From: Sympetrum striolatum
Taxonomy: Eukaryota; Arthropoda; Insecta; Odonata; Libellulidae
Direction: 5' to 3'
NCBI GenBank assembly: GCA_947579665.1
Contig: OX388347.1
Coordinates: 40,866,943 to 40,930,942 of the forward strand
DNA length: 64,000 bases
The translations under genes were made by a program, and so were the position numbers. Numbering within the stretch: position 1 is the first letter of the stretch; every line of letters starts with the position of its first letter. Below the pieces are notes generated by a model. The model was not told the DNA's origin and made no database searches. It saw only the letters and a program-made list of their open reading frames with translations. Positions 13,152 to 23,645 of the stretch are shown piece after piece.

Positions 13152-13228
13152 CACTCCTGGCCAAAATTAACGCAACACCTCCCTAGCGATCCTTACGGCC
13201 GGTGCTGCGTTAATTTTGGCCAGGACTG
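13152..13228. mobile_element. 77-bp Tc1/mariner-type mini-element with near-complete palindrome
   Basis: The termini are inverted repeats of about 28 bp sharing ctggccaaaattaacgca, with a few mismatches (cactcctgg against cagtcctgg; caacacc against cagcacc). A TA dinucleotide flanks each end (13150-13151 and 13229-13230), which is the target duplication expected of the Tc1/mariner superfamily. Only about 20 bp lie between the arms, so there is no transposase. It is a minimal non-autonomous copy or MITE that would depend on an element elsewhere. Confidence 0.88.
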
Positions 13229-13469
13229 TACATGATAGTGAACCGATTTGAAAAAGGGCCAAAGGTTCTCATGTACCCGTAATACTACTATCAAAATGCT
13301 CTAAATTTTTTAGCTCTTTCTTTACGTGACTCTATCACATATTCCAGCACGGTGAGAGTTTTTTTTTACTATTAAGGCATTCACTGCAGATAGGCTGTTC
13401 GCCTGGTGGTAATTATTTTCTACCTACAGACATTTGTACAAGTTATTAACATAATTAATATAAAATACA

Positions 13470-13718
13470 TCAATGATAATTAAACAATTCCCATGGAATG
13501 ATTACATACATATAGTAACTTAATTCCCTCCATGCTTCGCCAGCGTTTTCTACTTGAAAAATCCCTACTAATCTGTTCAGCTTCTTCCTCTTTCCTAATG
13601 TTTCCCACCCAAGAAATTCTAACATTTTCGTTACGCTTTCCGCACTATTGTGTTGATTTAAAACATACCTATCTGCTTTCCGTTGCATCTTTTCAATTTT
13701 CTTTAAGGATAACTTCAA
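13470..13718 (-). pseudogene. Non-LTR retrotransposon (LINE) reverse-transcriptase C-terminal fragment
   Basis: The minus-strand frame reads KKIEKMQRKADRYVL, then SVTKMLEFLGWETLGKRKK and RLVGIFQV. This is the pattern found just downstream of the reverse-transcriptase core in Jockey/CR1-like LINEs, where the usual form is I-E-x-V-Q-R-R-A-A-R-F-V ... S-V-T-x-M-L-x-x-L-x-W-x-T-L-x-x-R-R. About 60 of 82 residues fit; the last 15 drift off. The frame opens with TTG after a stop, and no catalytic YxDD box or endonuclease lies upstream. It is therefore a truncated, dead copy. It sits between the direct repeats at 12403 and 14233. Confidence 0.82.
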
Positions 13719-13954
13719 CTATCCCTTAGCTGCTTATGTTTAAAATGAGTATTTTGTTTTAGAGAAGTTGCATCTAGTTTTATTCCCCTTCTCTTCTGTC
13801 TTAAGTTCTAAATTCTCTGTTTACTTATGTTGTATTTTTAAATGAAACTTAATTTTTTCCACCTAAATGATATCCAATAATTTTGTACTACATCGTCTTC
13901 ATTTGTGTAACTTGGTGTTTATTTTTGATGAGCATCTTTTCGCATTCTTATATT

Positions 13955-14095
13955 TCAACATATTTTTGTATTTCTGCAGAGCATTCTTTTTTTTCCTTTG
14001 ACTTCCGTATATTTTTGTATTTCTGTAGAGATTATTTTTTATTTTTGTTTGCATTTTTGTATTTCCATACATTTTTGGCTTCTTACTGAGATTTT
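13955..14095. repeat. T-rich degenerate tandem segment
   Basis: The string catatttttgtatttctg recurs in diverged form about every 60 bp (near 13959, 14008 and 14055). It is an imperfect short tandem repetition. Open frames across it (13883-14089, 13998-14243) are rich in Phe, Tyr and Cys because of the T-rich base composition. Confidence 0.5.
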
Positions 14096-14232
14096 CTTGT
14101 TTTATGTGTTTCTCTATGAGAACTACTCAGAGCATAATGAAATTATTATTAATGCACTGCTACCTTCAGATATTAATATATTTTTAAATTCTTTTGCGAG
14201 CGATTGCGAAGTTGGTTCCATTAAAGTCTTTC

Positions 14233-14377
14233 CGACTATGTAGACAGATTTCTTGAGAAAAGCACGTAAGAAAGTACTATCAGCAGTACTCAATAGCGTC
14301 AGTTAATACAGTTGGTTTTTATGGCACTTGTTTCGCGAAAAGTACAGAGATTGATTCAGTGGAATTTGAGGCGCGTT
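14233..14377 (+). repeat. Diverged direct repeat, copy B
   Basis: Partner of 12403-12537, in the same orientation. Copy B has a short insertion-like difference around agtactatcagcagtactc. The sequence downstream of B (GC-rich from 14380) is unrelated to that downstream of A, so the duplication ends here. Confidence 0.85.
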
Positions 14378-15513
14378 TAATTGGAGAAAAGGTGGCGCAA
14401 GGGCGTGATGAAAAGGTGAGCGGGCGCTGTCGAAAAAGCGCACGGTATCCGAACGTTATCGGATGCTTTTTATTCTATTTCGGAAGGATACGTGCTTCAT
14501 TTTGCCGCAGCAGGGCCGGAAAAGAAATTTACGATATCGAATAACTTGTTACGGCATCAAAGCAGCCAACTTCCCGAATCCTGTTTCCAAATGCCATTTT
14601 TTTTCACTTTACCGGAGTTAAATTTCGAGCCCAAAAAGGATTCCGGAATTTCAGCTTTGTCTACCAAACTCTTGGGGGGGAAATTTTTTCGACCGGATTA
14701 GTTTATCTTGAGATACAAAATTCAACGGCGGTATTACTGCTACGAAGTTCCCGGGAATAGTTAATTTCCCTTTTCCAAAGTGGTTAAAATGGAAGTGCCT
14801 CTTTAACGTAGCAGAATGAGGTTCTCTTCGTAGTTTTTATCCGAAAAACAACCTCAAATTAAATATTCCCGACGAAGGGAAATATTTCGAAATGTGGGTT
14901 AGCCTTTTTTTTCGTTCTGGAACTGTTCATGGTGTAGCTCTTTTCGCGAGATTTTTAATTTCGTACCTTATTTACATCTCGCAACTTTTGAGCCAGAAAC
15001 GTGTTGTCGAAGCTACTAGAAATACTGCTTATTTTCTGCGCACAGAATATGTAGTCCGATTTTATTTGCGAAGAAACGACTGATGCCTTTCATAGATTCA
15101 TGATATGAGCAGATTTTATAACCCACATTAATCATTGTACTTTGCTCAATAACTCAAGTATTATCAAGTTAGATACTTATAAATACACAATTATACTTAC
15201 AGTTTATGAGGTGTCCTTCCTTTACCTTCCCATCCACGTAGATAGCACTAAAACCACAAATGCCTTCCCCTGGGGAGAGAAGAGTAAGCATAATTTAGTC
15301 TCCTTAGTATTTCATTATGATTTTTAGCACTTAATCAAATATATTTTTCTAAAACAAGAAAATCTAGTTACAGATTGTAATAATACGTTACGAAATATAT
15401 GCAATTGTATAGCGCATATCAGAATTTCTCATTTGTATCGCAAATACCAGAAATATATATAATATTTAAAAAGAAACTGGAAAGTAGCAAGTAAGTAACG
15501 TCTTCGAATACAT
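14378..15513. other. GC-richer patch then AT-rich DNA
   Basis: 14378-14940 is CpG-richer, with short frames (14359-14544, 14492-14701) lacking known motifs. It includes a run of seven G near 14675. The remainder to 15513 is AT-rich and featureless. Confidence 0.45.
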
Positions 15514-15551
15514 TAAATGTAAATATAAACCCAGAGTTTTATTTACATTTA
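15514..15551. repeat. Imperfect hairpin, about 16-bp stem
   Basis: taaatgtaaatataaac (15514-15530) faces gttttatttacattta (15536-15551), with one bulged base and a five-base loop. The AT-rich stem has no TA or other target duplication pointing to a transposon. Confidence 0.7.
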
Positions 15552-17042
15552 AATGCACATTACAGTTTTTTTTGTAGAACCCTTACTGAAATTATAAAGA
15601 CTGTAAATTAAAAACTTGGTACTCTCAGGTAAAACATTTTCAGACCTTTTGGTGGGAACACTAATTGAAATTCCATATTAATTTTACCTGTATTATAATA
15701 AAAAAATTTCTAGCCTAAAATAAACCGAGTGCCTTTATCAAGGATGATATACGATACATTTTTGCGTCACTTTTCGCCTTTATCCGTAAATTATTTTTTA
15801 GCATAATCTGGTAAGATCTTAAAACCAATGTTACATCATATTTAATTTATTCGGCTATCCTCGAAACAAATTGACTCAAAAATGCCTGTTGGCAAGGTTG
15901 AAAATAATCAAATTAGCCGAAAACTTCCCCTGATGCTAGCCTAATAATGCTTTGCGGAAATTAAATTTGAGATCGGCAGATCCCCTTTCATAACCATTTT
16001 ATCTTTTAAGGAATTCAGGCTTTCAAGACATCCTATCCCAAGGAAAATCGCTCAAGGAAAAATTGACCACGTCATTTTGCAGCCAATCTGTCTTTCCCAG
16101 ATGATGACTCTCACATTCCAGCGATTTGAAGCTTTATCCCGCGTTTCAAAAGGCCCTTTTCCTTTTATTTCGTCGTGTTATCAACATTTCGCCAGAGATT
16201 TGCTAGATACTAGATAGAGCAGAAAGGAAGCCGATCCCTGCAGCTATGAGCGACGACCAAGATACAAGGTCACGGAGGCGTTACTGAATGAGGCGGAGAG
16301 AGTTCAAAAGATCGCCGGGGAAGCACTTGCTTAATGGCCTTTCCGTTAGAAAGAGGCCAGATAAATATGAAATCCCGCAGAGAAATTTTTGTTCCTCATT
16401 GCTCGAGTCGTACGAAATTTCATTTCGTTTCTAGAAGCTAGACTAGTGCTAGGACCCATTCTATCAAAGGCTACAGTATGTGACTGCAAGAGTGTAGCGA
16501 AAATGTAGTTTTTCTCGCATACTGATACAACACATTCCTACCTGTGAAGTACTTATTACCCTTTAAGTTGGCAATAAAAATTGCTCGAAAGCTTAAAGAA
16601 ATTAAAGGAAATTATTTAAAGTGAGAATTTAAATGATTTACCAGCATGACAAGGAATACTAGTCAAGATTTATTAGAGATTATTATCAAAATAATGTAAG
16701 AAAGTCACTTTCGAAGAAAAATAATTTCCTTCTCAATGCTCTAACATGTTGTGGGTACTTCAATGATGTATAATAGAGCTACAATATGATTGAGTGGGCA
16801 AATTGGAAAAAATCCGTCGGTATACAATATGACAAATTAAATGTTTAACCACAAAGTCGAATAGTGAACTGTTTAGACTTATATCTTGTTTAAATTTAAA
16901 ACACAAATATGTTGTATGTTTGCTAACATGTATTGCCACTGATATAAATGAAGTAAAACTTATCAATGTTAAATTATTATTACTTATAGAACAAAATCAA
17001 CAGATTTGCAAGTAACTTTGTGGTACTCCATGACGAATGAAC
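15552..17042. other. AT-rich DNA with a GC-richer patch at 15960-16440
   Basis: No gene was recognised. A CAAGGTCA string of the nuclear-receptor half-site type lies near 16265; one 8-mer is not evidence of a working site. Confidence 0.5.
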
Positions 17043-17246
17043 AGAAACAGGAAAACCTGTTCCACAGGAAACTAATTCCTATTTTTATATTAACTTTTGC
17101 ATAAACTACAAGAGCAACTACTTTGGCACTTGAGAATGACGCTCATGCGTCAAAACTAGTCGAGTGTATTTTTGCTCTTGCGGTTTATGCAAAAGCTAAT
17201 AAAAAAATAGGAATTAGTTTCCTGTAGAAAGGTTTTTCCTGTTTCT
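17043..17246. mobile_element. 204-bp fold-back element (MITE-like)
   Basis: Arms of about 75 bp (17043-17117 and 17172-17246) are near-exact reverse complements. They share agaaacaggaaaa, caggaaactaattcctat, tttgcataaac and aagagcaa. The roughly 54-bp centre contains a second palindrome, tgacgctcatgcgtca. There is no coding capacity. The target duplication is not clear, so the superfamily is unassigned. The centre (ttgagaatgacgctcatgcg, then tcaaaactagtcgag) resembles the motif at 48761-48795. Confidence 0.85.
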
Positions 17247-18675
17247 ATTACTTATAGTGTAGCCAACATTTTTAATAATCAATTTATGTTTTTAATTGGC
17301 AAGGTACAACATTATGATTGTTATGGTTTGTTGCTAACATGTTTCTTTCGTTTCAAGAGCCGATTAATCTAATAACTGCACACTTCTCAATTTGATTTAA
17401 GGAGATCTTCTCGTAATTAGCTAGAATAAACTCTTTTATTCTAGAAATACATATTACATCTCATTTCCAGATAAGGCTGAAAACTGAGAAACGGAAAAGA
17501 CAGATGCTTTGAAGCTCCAACTGGCATTTAATTTCTCCACTCTTTGTTCTCGGCGATTCCATCACCGAAGAGATTTCCACGTTTCTGTTTGGAAATGAAA
17601 CCCCTTTCCCGCATCACATTTCTGGCGATCTGAGCAAAGGGAAAAGACACTTACGTTCGGTTCTGGGCGCGGTTAAAATATGAAGCTCGCAACGTTAGTT
17701 TCTACTTAAACGAGCAGAAACGAGCGAATTCGCGGAAGCGTGTAAATATTTTTCCCACAAAGTAAGCAATTCATGGCCACCCCAGAAGAAATTCTCTCGC
17801 AAACTAGCGTGACGAAAGCATTAGAGATGTCGATTCTCATTAAACGTAACTGCCGCGGAAATCCGAAGGCGTTTTTCTGCTGCCCCAGCGTCGAATAGCT
17901 CCACCGAGACTTCGACCGTTAAAAATAAAATTTCCTCTCCCGAATTTAACGTCAACACTATCGTTCTATTGGAGAAAAAAACAATTTTCCGTCTTCTGTG
18001 TCCTTAATGGGTCCCGCATTGGAATGACGCACGAATCCTTTCAACTATTTTTATTCGGCTTTGTTCCATAGCTGACATCTTTTCTTTCGTTAGGGCGCAG
18101 TTGTGATTTTGATTCGGGTACGTATTCCCCATCGCATGCAGACATCGGAGGGAGAGTTACCATTTGTGACAGGCGAGCTGACAGGTGAACGAGTGAATAG
18201 ATACTGGATGAAGTTTTTGACGGCAGGGATCATGGGAAAGCCGTCGATTGGATGGATGTACTGGAGATAATAAATCGTTCCTTTTCCCTTCCGATGACAT
18301 TCTTTGAATTAATTAATACGAGGACCTTTCTCTGTCAAATTGAGTCGAAGCCAATTATTCCTTGCAATTTTAAAAGGGGTATTCGGCGACCATTGCGAAC
18401 ATGTGCATAAGCTTTCGACTTCAAGGGCATAGGTGATTAACTCGACGGAACGAGGAAATTAATATCTGGACCGAAATCACATAGATGATATCGCGAATCA
18501 CTTGAAATATGTAAAGAGCTTAGAATAAATAGATATTTAACTCTTCGATAGCATTTGGCATTCAAAAAATTAAATTTGCCGTTCGGAATGAAATTTTGAC
18601 TGGTTTAATTCTATTTTGACCTCTATAATCAGAAGAGTGGTGAGGTGTGAATTATCAGGTGAAGATGATTATGAT
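17247..18675. other. GC-richer patch (17460-18250) in AT-rich DNA
   Basis: 17460-18250 is CpG-richer and lacks any open frame above 60 codons. No exon, repeat or RNA was recognised. Confidence 0.45.
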
Positions 18676-18701
18676 CTGATAATGGCGGTGTAGCCGAAAC
18701 C
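18676..18701 (+). other. CTGATAA..GCCGAAACC motif, hammerhead-like core
   Basis: Reads ctgataatggc, ggtgta, gccgaaacc. The GGC/GCC pair can form a short stem between a CTGANGA-like box (here CTGATAA, one mismatch) and GAAA, which is the layout of a hammerhead ribozyme core. Flanking helices I and III and a cleavage site were not convincingly found. The same type of motif recurs at 19775-19897 and 48761-48795, so it is more likely a conserved piece of a dispersed retroelement. Confidence 0.35.
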
Positions 18702-19774
18702 AGTTGAATAAATAAATAATATATGTGGATATTGTTAAGTTTATCTACACTCTTCAGTATGTCTTTCCACGAAGCTCAGTCAAATAATGTAAAATTACTG
18801 TATAATCAGTAAAGATATAGGTGAAGTCTACACCGAATGGAGAAAATTGAATAGAACTTATGATGATGATACCTGGTAGAATGATTGAATTCAACTCTTT
18901 TTCAACTGTTTATATTTGATTCAAATTATGTTACAAAATCTGATTGATTCTAATTATAAAACAACACTGCCGTGAAGTATATGGAGGCTCCAATAGGAAA
19001 GTTTCGATCTCAGGACAACTCTTGCTGCTGTGTTGTTTTATTCCTTGCATTAAATTCCAGGCTTTTCAGTAAATGGATAGGAAAAATGAAATGAGATCAA
19101 GTAAAATTAAAAAATAAACTGATTAATTTCTATTTCCCTTGGTTTAGGTTTGAACAAAGACAATTTTAGTACATCTGGGAACCGATGGATATGACATTTA
19201 GCGGTTTTTTGGGGAGCTGGAATAAAAAAAGAGATATTGATTACTTATATCCCTTCTCTCTTAACCTAAGTCGCGAAATCTCAAGTTTGAGCTGGGAGCA
19301 GTATTGGATACAGATAGAGCCGTAGGGAGGTGAATTCTTTTATCATTGTAATTGGAGGTGCGCTAATGATCTAAAAGTTGCAACTTGGTGATTCCGATTT
19401 CCAAACAGAAAACTATACAAAAGCAGTTTTTAAAGTGAGATTTTGATCAGTTATTTAATGTCTTAAATAATTCATTATCAAAGAAAAATTTTTTCATATA
19501 TTTTTTTATTTTTGAAGCAGCATGCATAAATATCACTAATATATACAACGTATCCGTGTGAAAAAATGCTTGTGCTCACTTAGTATTTCCTTCTAAATAT
19601 ATTCCTTGTTAACCATGGAGATAAATAAGTTTCAATCTTTGAGAATTTATATCGATAATTTATGATAAAAATCATTAGCAATCAGTAAATTATAGACTTT
19701 CTGGTCCTACTTCCTGGAAAGACATTATGAAATGATAAAAAAAATTAGTAGTATCCGCAAAAAAGTTCGGTTCG

Positions 19775-19897
19775 GAACGATCGGTTTCAGCTACAAGTCA
19801 TCATCAAGTCTTTATGATGGCTTGTAGCTGTTCTTGATCAGGTTGACGTGATAATAATTATAATGTGATGATTGATTGTAGCTGAAACGGGTCGTAT
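19775..19897. repeat. Inverted pair of TGATGAT..GCTGAAAC motifs
   Basis: On the minus strand 19808-19775 reads ttgatgatgacttgtagctg followed by aaaccgatcg. On the plus strand 19866-19897 reads tgatgattgattgtagctga followed by aacgggtcgt. The two arms are about 80 percent alike by eye and face each other across about 57 bp, which itself contains a third partial copy (atggcttgtagctg). This is a fold-back of a dispersed repeat motif. Confidence 0.65.
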
Positions 19898-20406
19898 GAA
19901 AACTTTAATTTTCTGTATACTAATAAGTTTCTTTTACCATTTCTTTAGTAATTAGAGTTCTAAAAGGTAAATTTGATCGCGCTCGATTTTGGCTATTTAT
20001 TATACTTGGCAGAATTATTTGGACTTATTGAACCTTCTCGCATACCCAGAGGTAGTATAATATTGTCCAATACTCCTTATTCAGGAAAGAGCGAAATTTC
20101 GACCTTTAACGAGTTAATGCGCTTTATTTATAAGGTTCGGTGCTAAATTTCTCATCGCATTACTTTAAAAAAACTCAGAGGCATTAAGGAGTGGCTTGAG
20201 GTTGGTTAGAGCGAAGCATCAAATGCAGATTGCTGTCTGCACTCGCTCCCAGAATCCCATTATAATAATGGCCGATGGTCTGCTTCCTCAGGTGGAAGGC
20301 ATGATCTTTTAATGGACCATTAGGTTGCGGTTTTCTTGCAAACCCGATCCTCAATCTGCATAGTCTTTTCCATGGAGACTATGGAACAGATAGTGCTAAG
20401 AATAGA
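19898..20406. other. Non-coding DNA
   Basis: No gene or mobile element was recognised. Confidence 0.55.
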
Positions 20407-20622
20407 AGCAGGATCTGCTGTTTATATTACCATATACATGTTCTAGAGAAGAATGAAATAGTTCTCGTTCTATTTTTTATTTCTTTAATAAATGAATAGG
20501 ATAAAAATTATTGTGACAATAGCATCAAAATTTGCTGTTAATATTTACCATACACGTGCATTCAAGAAGAATAGGATAGCAATCGTTCTATTTTTCTCTA
20601 CTTTGATGAATAAATAGGATAA
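20407..20622 (+). repeat. Two-copy tandem duplication, period about 115 bp
   Basis: 20407-20504 and 20521-20622 share the order agca..tttgctgtt..ttaccata..gaagaat..cgttctattttt..atgaata..aggataa. Divergence is substantial, with substitutions and small indels, so the duplication is old. It has no coding meaning. Confidence 0.8.
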
Positions 20623-21054
20623 GTCTATTTTGAACCCTTCTCCAAACGTTTCTTCATCGGCTAATTTTATTTTAGTAATGTTTTTTTCCCATTTGTGAAT
20701 ATGAACCGGGTATTTTCAAATTTCAAACTTATTCTTGACTTCAATAGTTTTGACGCCATTTTACAAATACAAGTACATGTTTGCATGAGGCTACTTTCTT
20801 CTTTCTGCGATAGGTAAATTAATTCTGAAATTCACCAGTAAGCCATCTTTTTATCTGCGTGAATGATAATGCCACTTTTTGTATGACCTTCAACTTTTGC
20901 CTTTTTCCTCCACTCTATTTCTCTGCACCCCAGCATTTTCTCTAAATGTTAATTCCCTATTAACATTTCTCCATCCATTGGGTTAGGCCTCTCTTTATTT
21001 CGTCAATCAAAACCCTTTCTTCTCCTACCATATTCTGTTCTTCCCTTTGTTTTT

Positions 21055-21255
21055 CTACCAATCCAACATACTTTTTCCATTCTGAGCCACACTCACATCT
21101 TGAGAGTCTTTTGATGTTCTTTTTCTTTTCGGCATCCACTTCACCACTGCAAGGCTAGGCATTTTGTCAAAATTTTTGTTTTTGTATTTGTTACAAAATT
21201 CACGAAGGAGGCCGTAACTTTGTGGAGTTCGGACATCACTCCAATTGTTATACAA
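21055..21255 (-). pseudogene. Possible LINE C-terminal tail fragment
   Basis: The minus-strand frame includes AVVKWMPKRKRTSKD. It resembles the basic W-x-P-x-x-x-R-x-x-G-R-P-x segment at the extreme C-terminus of many RTE/Jockey-like LINE proteins, but the glycine-arginine-proline core is replaced by TSKD. Downstream on the same strand, 37640-37770 has loosely similar sequence (shared plus-strand strings tctaccaatccaac and ccacactcac, diverged). If correct, it is a dead fragment. Chance resemblance cannot be excluded. Confidence 0.35.
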
Positions 21256-22747
21256 AAGGAAGTTTTATAAACGATATAAATAGCTTTTACTGATCCACAT
21301 AGAGATCCACACACTTTGTTGGTCAGTAGAAGTTATTTTCATTTTTTAACTTCATTTTATTTAACAATTGGATTTGTAATTATTTGTGTGATTAATTGTT
21401 TAGATCTCAAATATTTATGCCTATGCCATGTTTAAATTTATAAACGACGCAATATGTTCTGTATTAATTTTTGAGAAATGTGTACAAGAAGCCAGCTATA
21501 ATTTATGTAAATGGTATTTCTGGAACTTTCATAGAGATATTTTAGGAGCTAATACCTATAATTCCTGTCCTACAATATCCTGATTAGGAGATTTTTCTAC
21601 ATATAAAGTATTGGTCTAATCGTTTTAACGTTGTTATGATTTGTTTTCCATTAAATGCTGAATTTCTCTTATTTTTCTTCAACAGTTTCAAACACTAATG
21701 CGAATTTCGATGCAATGGATTTGCGGAAATTCCATGGCCCAGCATTAGTAAGTATATTTTCAAGTTTTATAACCGTTGAGCATAATAGAGATTGAAATTG
21801 TTACGAATTAACACTTTCGTTTTATTTTATAGAGTAAGAGTTATATTATAGTTATAATATGAAATCAAATATTCGTTCCTCGTTTCTATCTCGGAAGCTG
21901 CAATTTATAACCTTTCAAATATTTTACATTATCAACTGCTCAAAGTAATTATTTTGATTAAATTACATCATGTGATATATTCATCAATTATCGTTACGGT
22001 GGTGTGATTTTTAATTTTTCGTCCTCAAACATTGAATGTTAATTAGTTTTACAAAAAGTGGTAATTGCTTTCAATACAATCACCACGACTACGCTCTTTA
22101 TTGGCATGTTTCATTTCGTTAAAATTTTACGCAATTAGATCAAGAGAGACTGGTTCAATTTATGAAATTCCATCGTAAAATTATATATTTAGACCATAAC
22201 TATTGCAAAAATTTTTACAAAGTATGAATTTATGCGATCTGTGAAGGTAATTTGCACCAGTTGTTTAACTAACACGTTGCATGTGCTAATTTTTACTTTT
22301 TTGCCAAAAACTTCTGTTATTTTCTTCTTAAACAAATGATAGCGATTATTATAATAGTGTTTTTCTTGTTATGATCAAGGTGATAAAAACTCAAAGACTA
22401 TGTTGATTGAAAAGAAAGAGGAAATTTTACGATTAAATTGATGTTTAAAAGTAGTATATTTTACTATGTATCCCGGTAATTTTTACGTATCTTGAATTAA
22501 AGTTATAAAGAGCACTGAAAATATAATTTGACTATCTCTGCTCTGCTAGTTGTTTCATAATTTTTAGTTTCCTAATATTATTTATACAATATTCTTAAAA
22601 ATTATTTTGACCTATCGATAACTGGGTTTGATTTCCATCCAGTTTTCGACTTAAAAATTGCTATTTTTAAATATAATCTGTAATTTTGTATATACGATTA
22701 TAAGATAATTTCGAATATATGGTAATGAGATTCCTGATATGTTCAGG
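21256..22747. other. AT-rich non-coding DNA
   Basis: No gene, RNA or repeat was recognised. Confidence 0.6.
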
Positions 22748-23063
22748 CTAAAATTTTTGGATTGGAGTCATTCCAAAAAAAAAACTTGGCAATTTCTCGT
22801 GAATATGTAGAAATATTTCCACATTTAGCAAGAAAGTGCAAAATATGTCCCTTTCAAAATTAAAATCCTGTGAAAAGTTCCTTTCAGTCTTAAGAATTAT
22901 ATTATTCGTCCATAAATAAATCTTTGGTTTTGTAATTGATATGTTCGAGCGAAACTTAATTGAGTGCAAAAGCCCACATTGTGTCGAATGAACGCGTGCA
23001 TCTGTTTCAAGATGCTCCCTTAATTTTGTAAAGGCATCCTCTCTATTTCCCCCGGTAGACAGA

Positions 23064-23645
23064 CTAAATTCCTTTCCCAATCTCCTCGGATGCTCCGTGC
23101 GTTGTATCCCTCGGATTCGGATATAATTTTACTTTGGACCGTAGGAAGATAAACACGCCAGCGTCGCTAAATATTCGATTAGGAAGAGAGAGACTTGGGT
23201 TCCAATTAAGCATCCGTATAGTCTGATTGGCTTTCCACCCCACTGGACATGGCCCCGAATTCCCATCCTTCTGCCGATACAATTTGTTTAAGGAGAAATA
23301 CCGAGTTCGGTTCACTTTCCGAAGGAGAGAAACGGGCCTAGGGAAGTAGAAAGAGATAAAACTTTTCGGATATCTTAAGCTTGTTGGCAAGGATTGGATC
23401 TCCTGTGGTTTTGGCATGCTCAGCCCGATCCATATCCGATTCACGAATATTTGTCGCATGGTTTTTCGAAGGTTTCCTAACTTTGAGATAGACGTATTTA
23501 TTTGTTTTTTAAATCTACTCTGAAATATTTTTTCAATTTGTGAAATTATTTCATTCCTAAGAGATTTAATCCTATCCTTTATTTGTATTCGGAGTATTTG
23601 GCAAAAAATTTGGAAAGAGGAAATATTACCTCTTTGAATCCTCAT
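23064..23645 (-). other. Unrecognised 193-codon open frame
   Basis: This is the longest open frame in the window. The product would be basic and rich in Ile, Lys, Arg, Ser and Phe, with no domain, repeat or membrane pattern I can name. It spans an AT-rich half and a GC-richer half (22980-23460). A second frame (22748-23080) overlaps its end in another phase. No splice sites or polyadenylation signal tie it to a gene. I consider it more likely a chance open frame than a gene. Confidence 0.15.

Noticed and set aside
16260..16273. Nuclear-receptor half-site CAAGGTCA
   Set aside because: A single 8-mer occurs by chance about once in this much sequence on two strands.
22748..23080. 110-codon minus-strand frame
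   Set aside because: Overlaps the 193-codon frame in another phase, has no family resemblance, and is mostly AT-driven composition.
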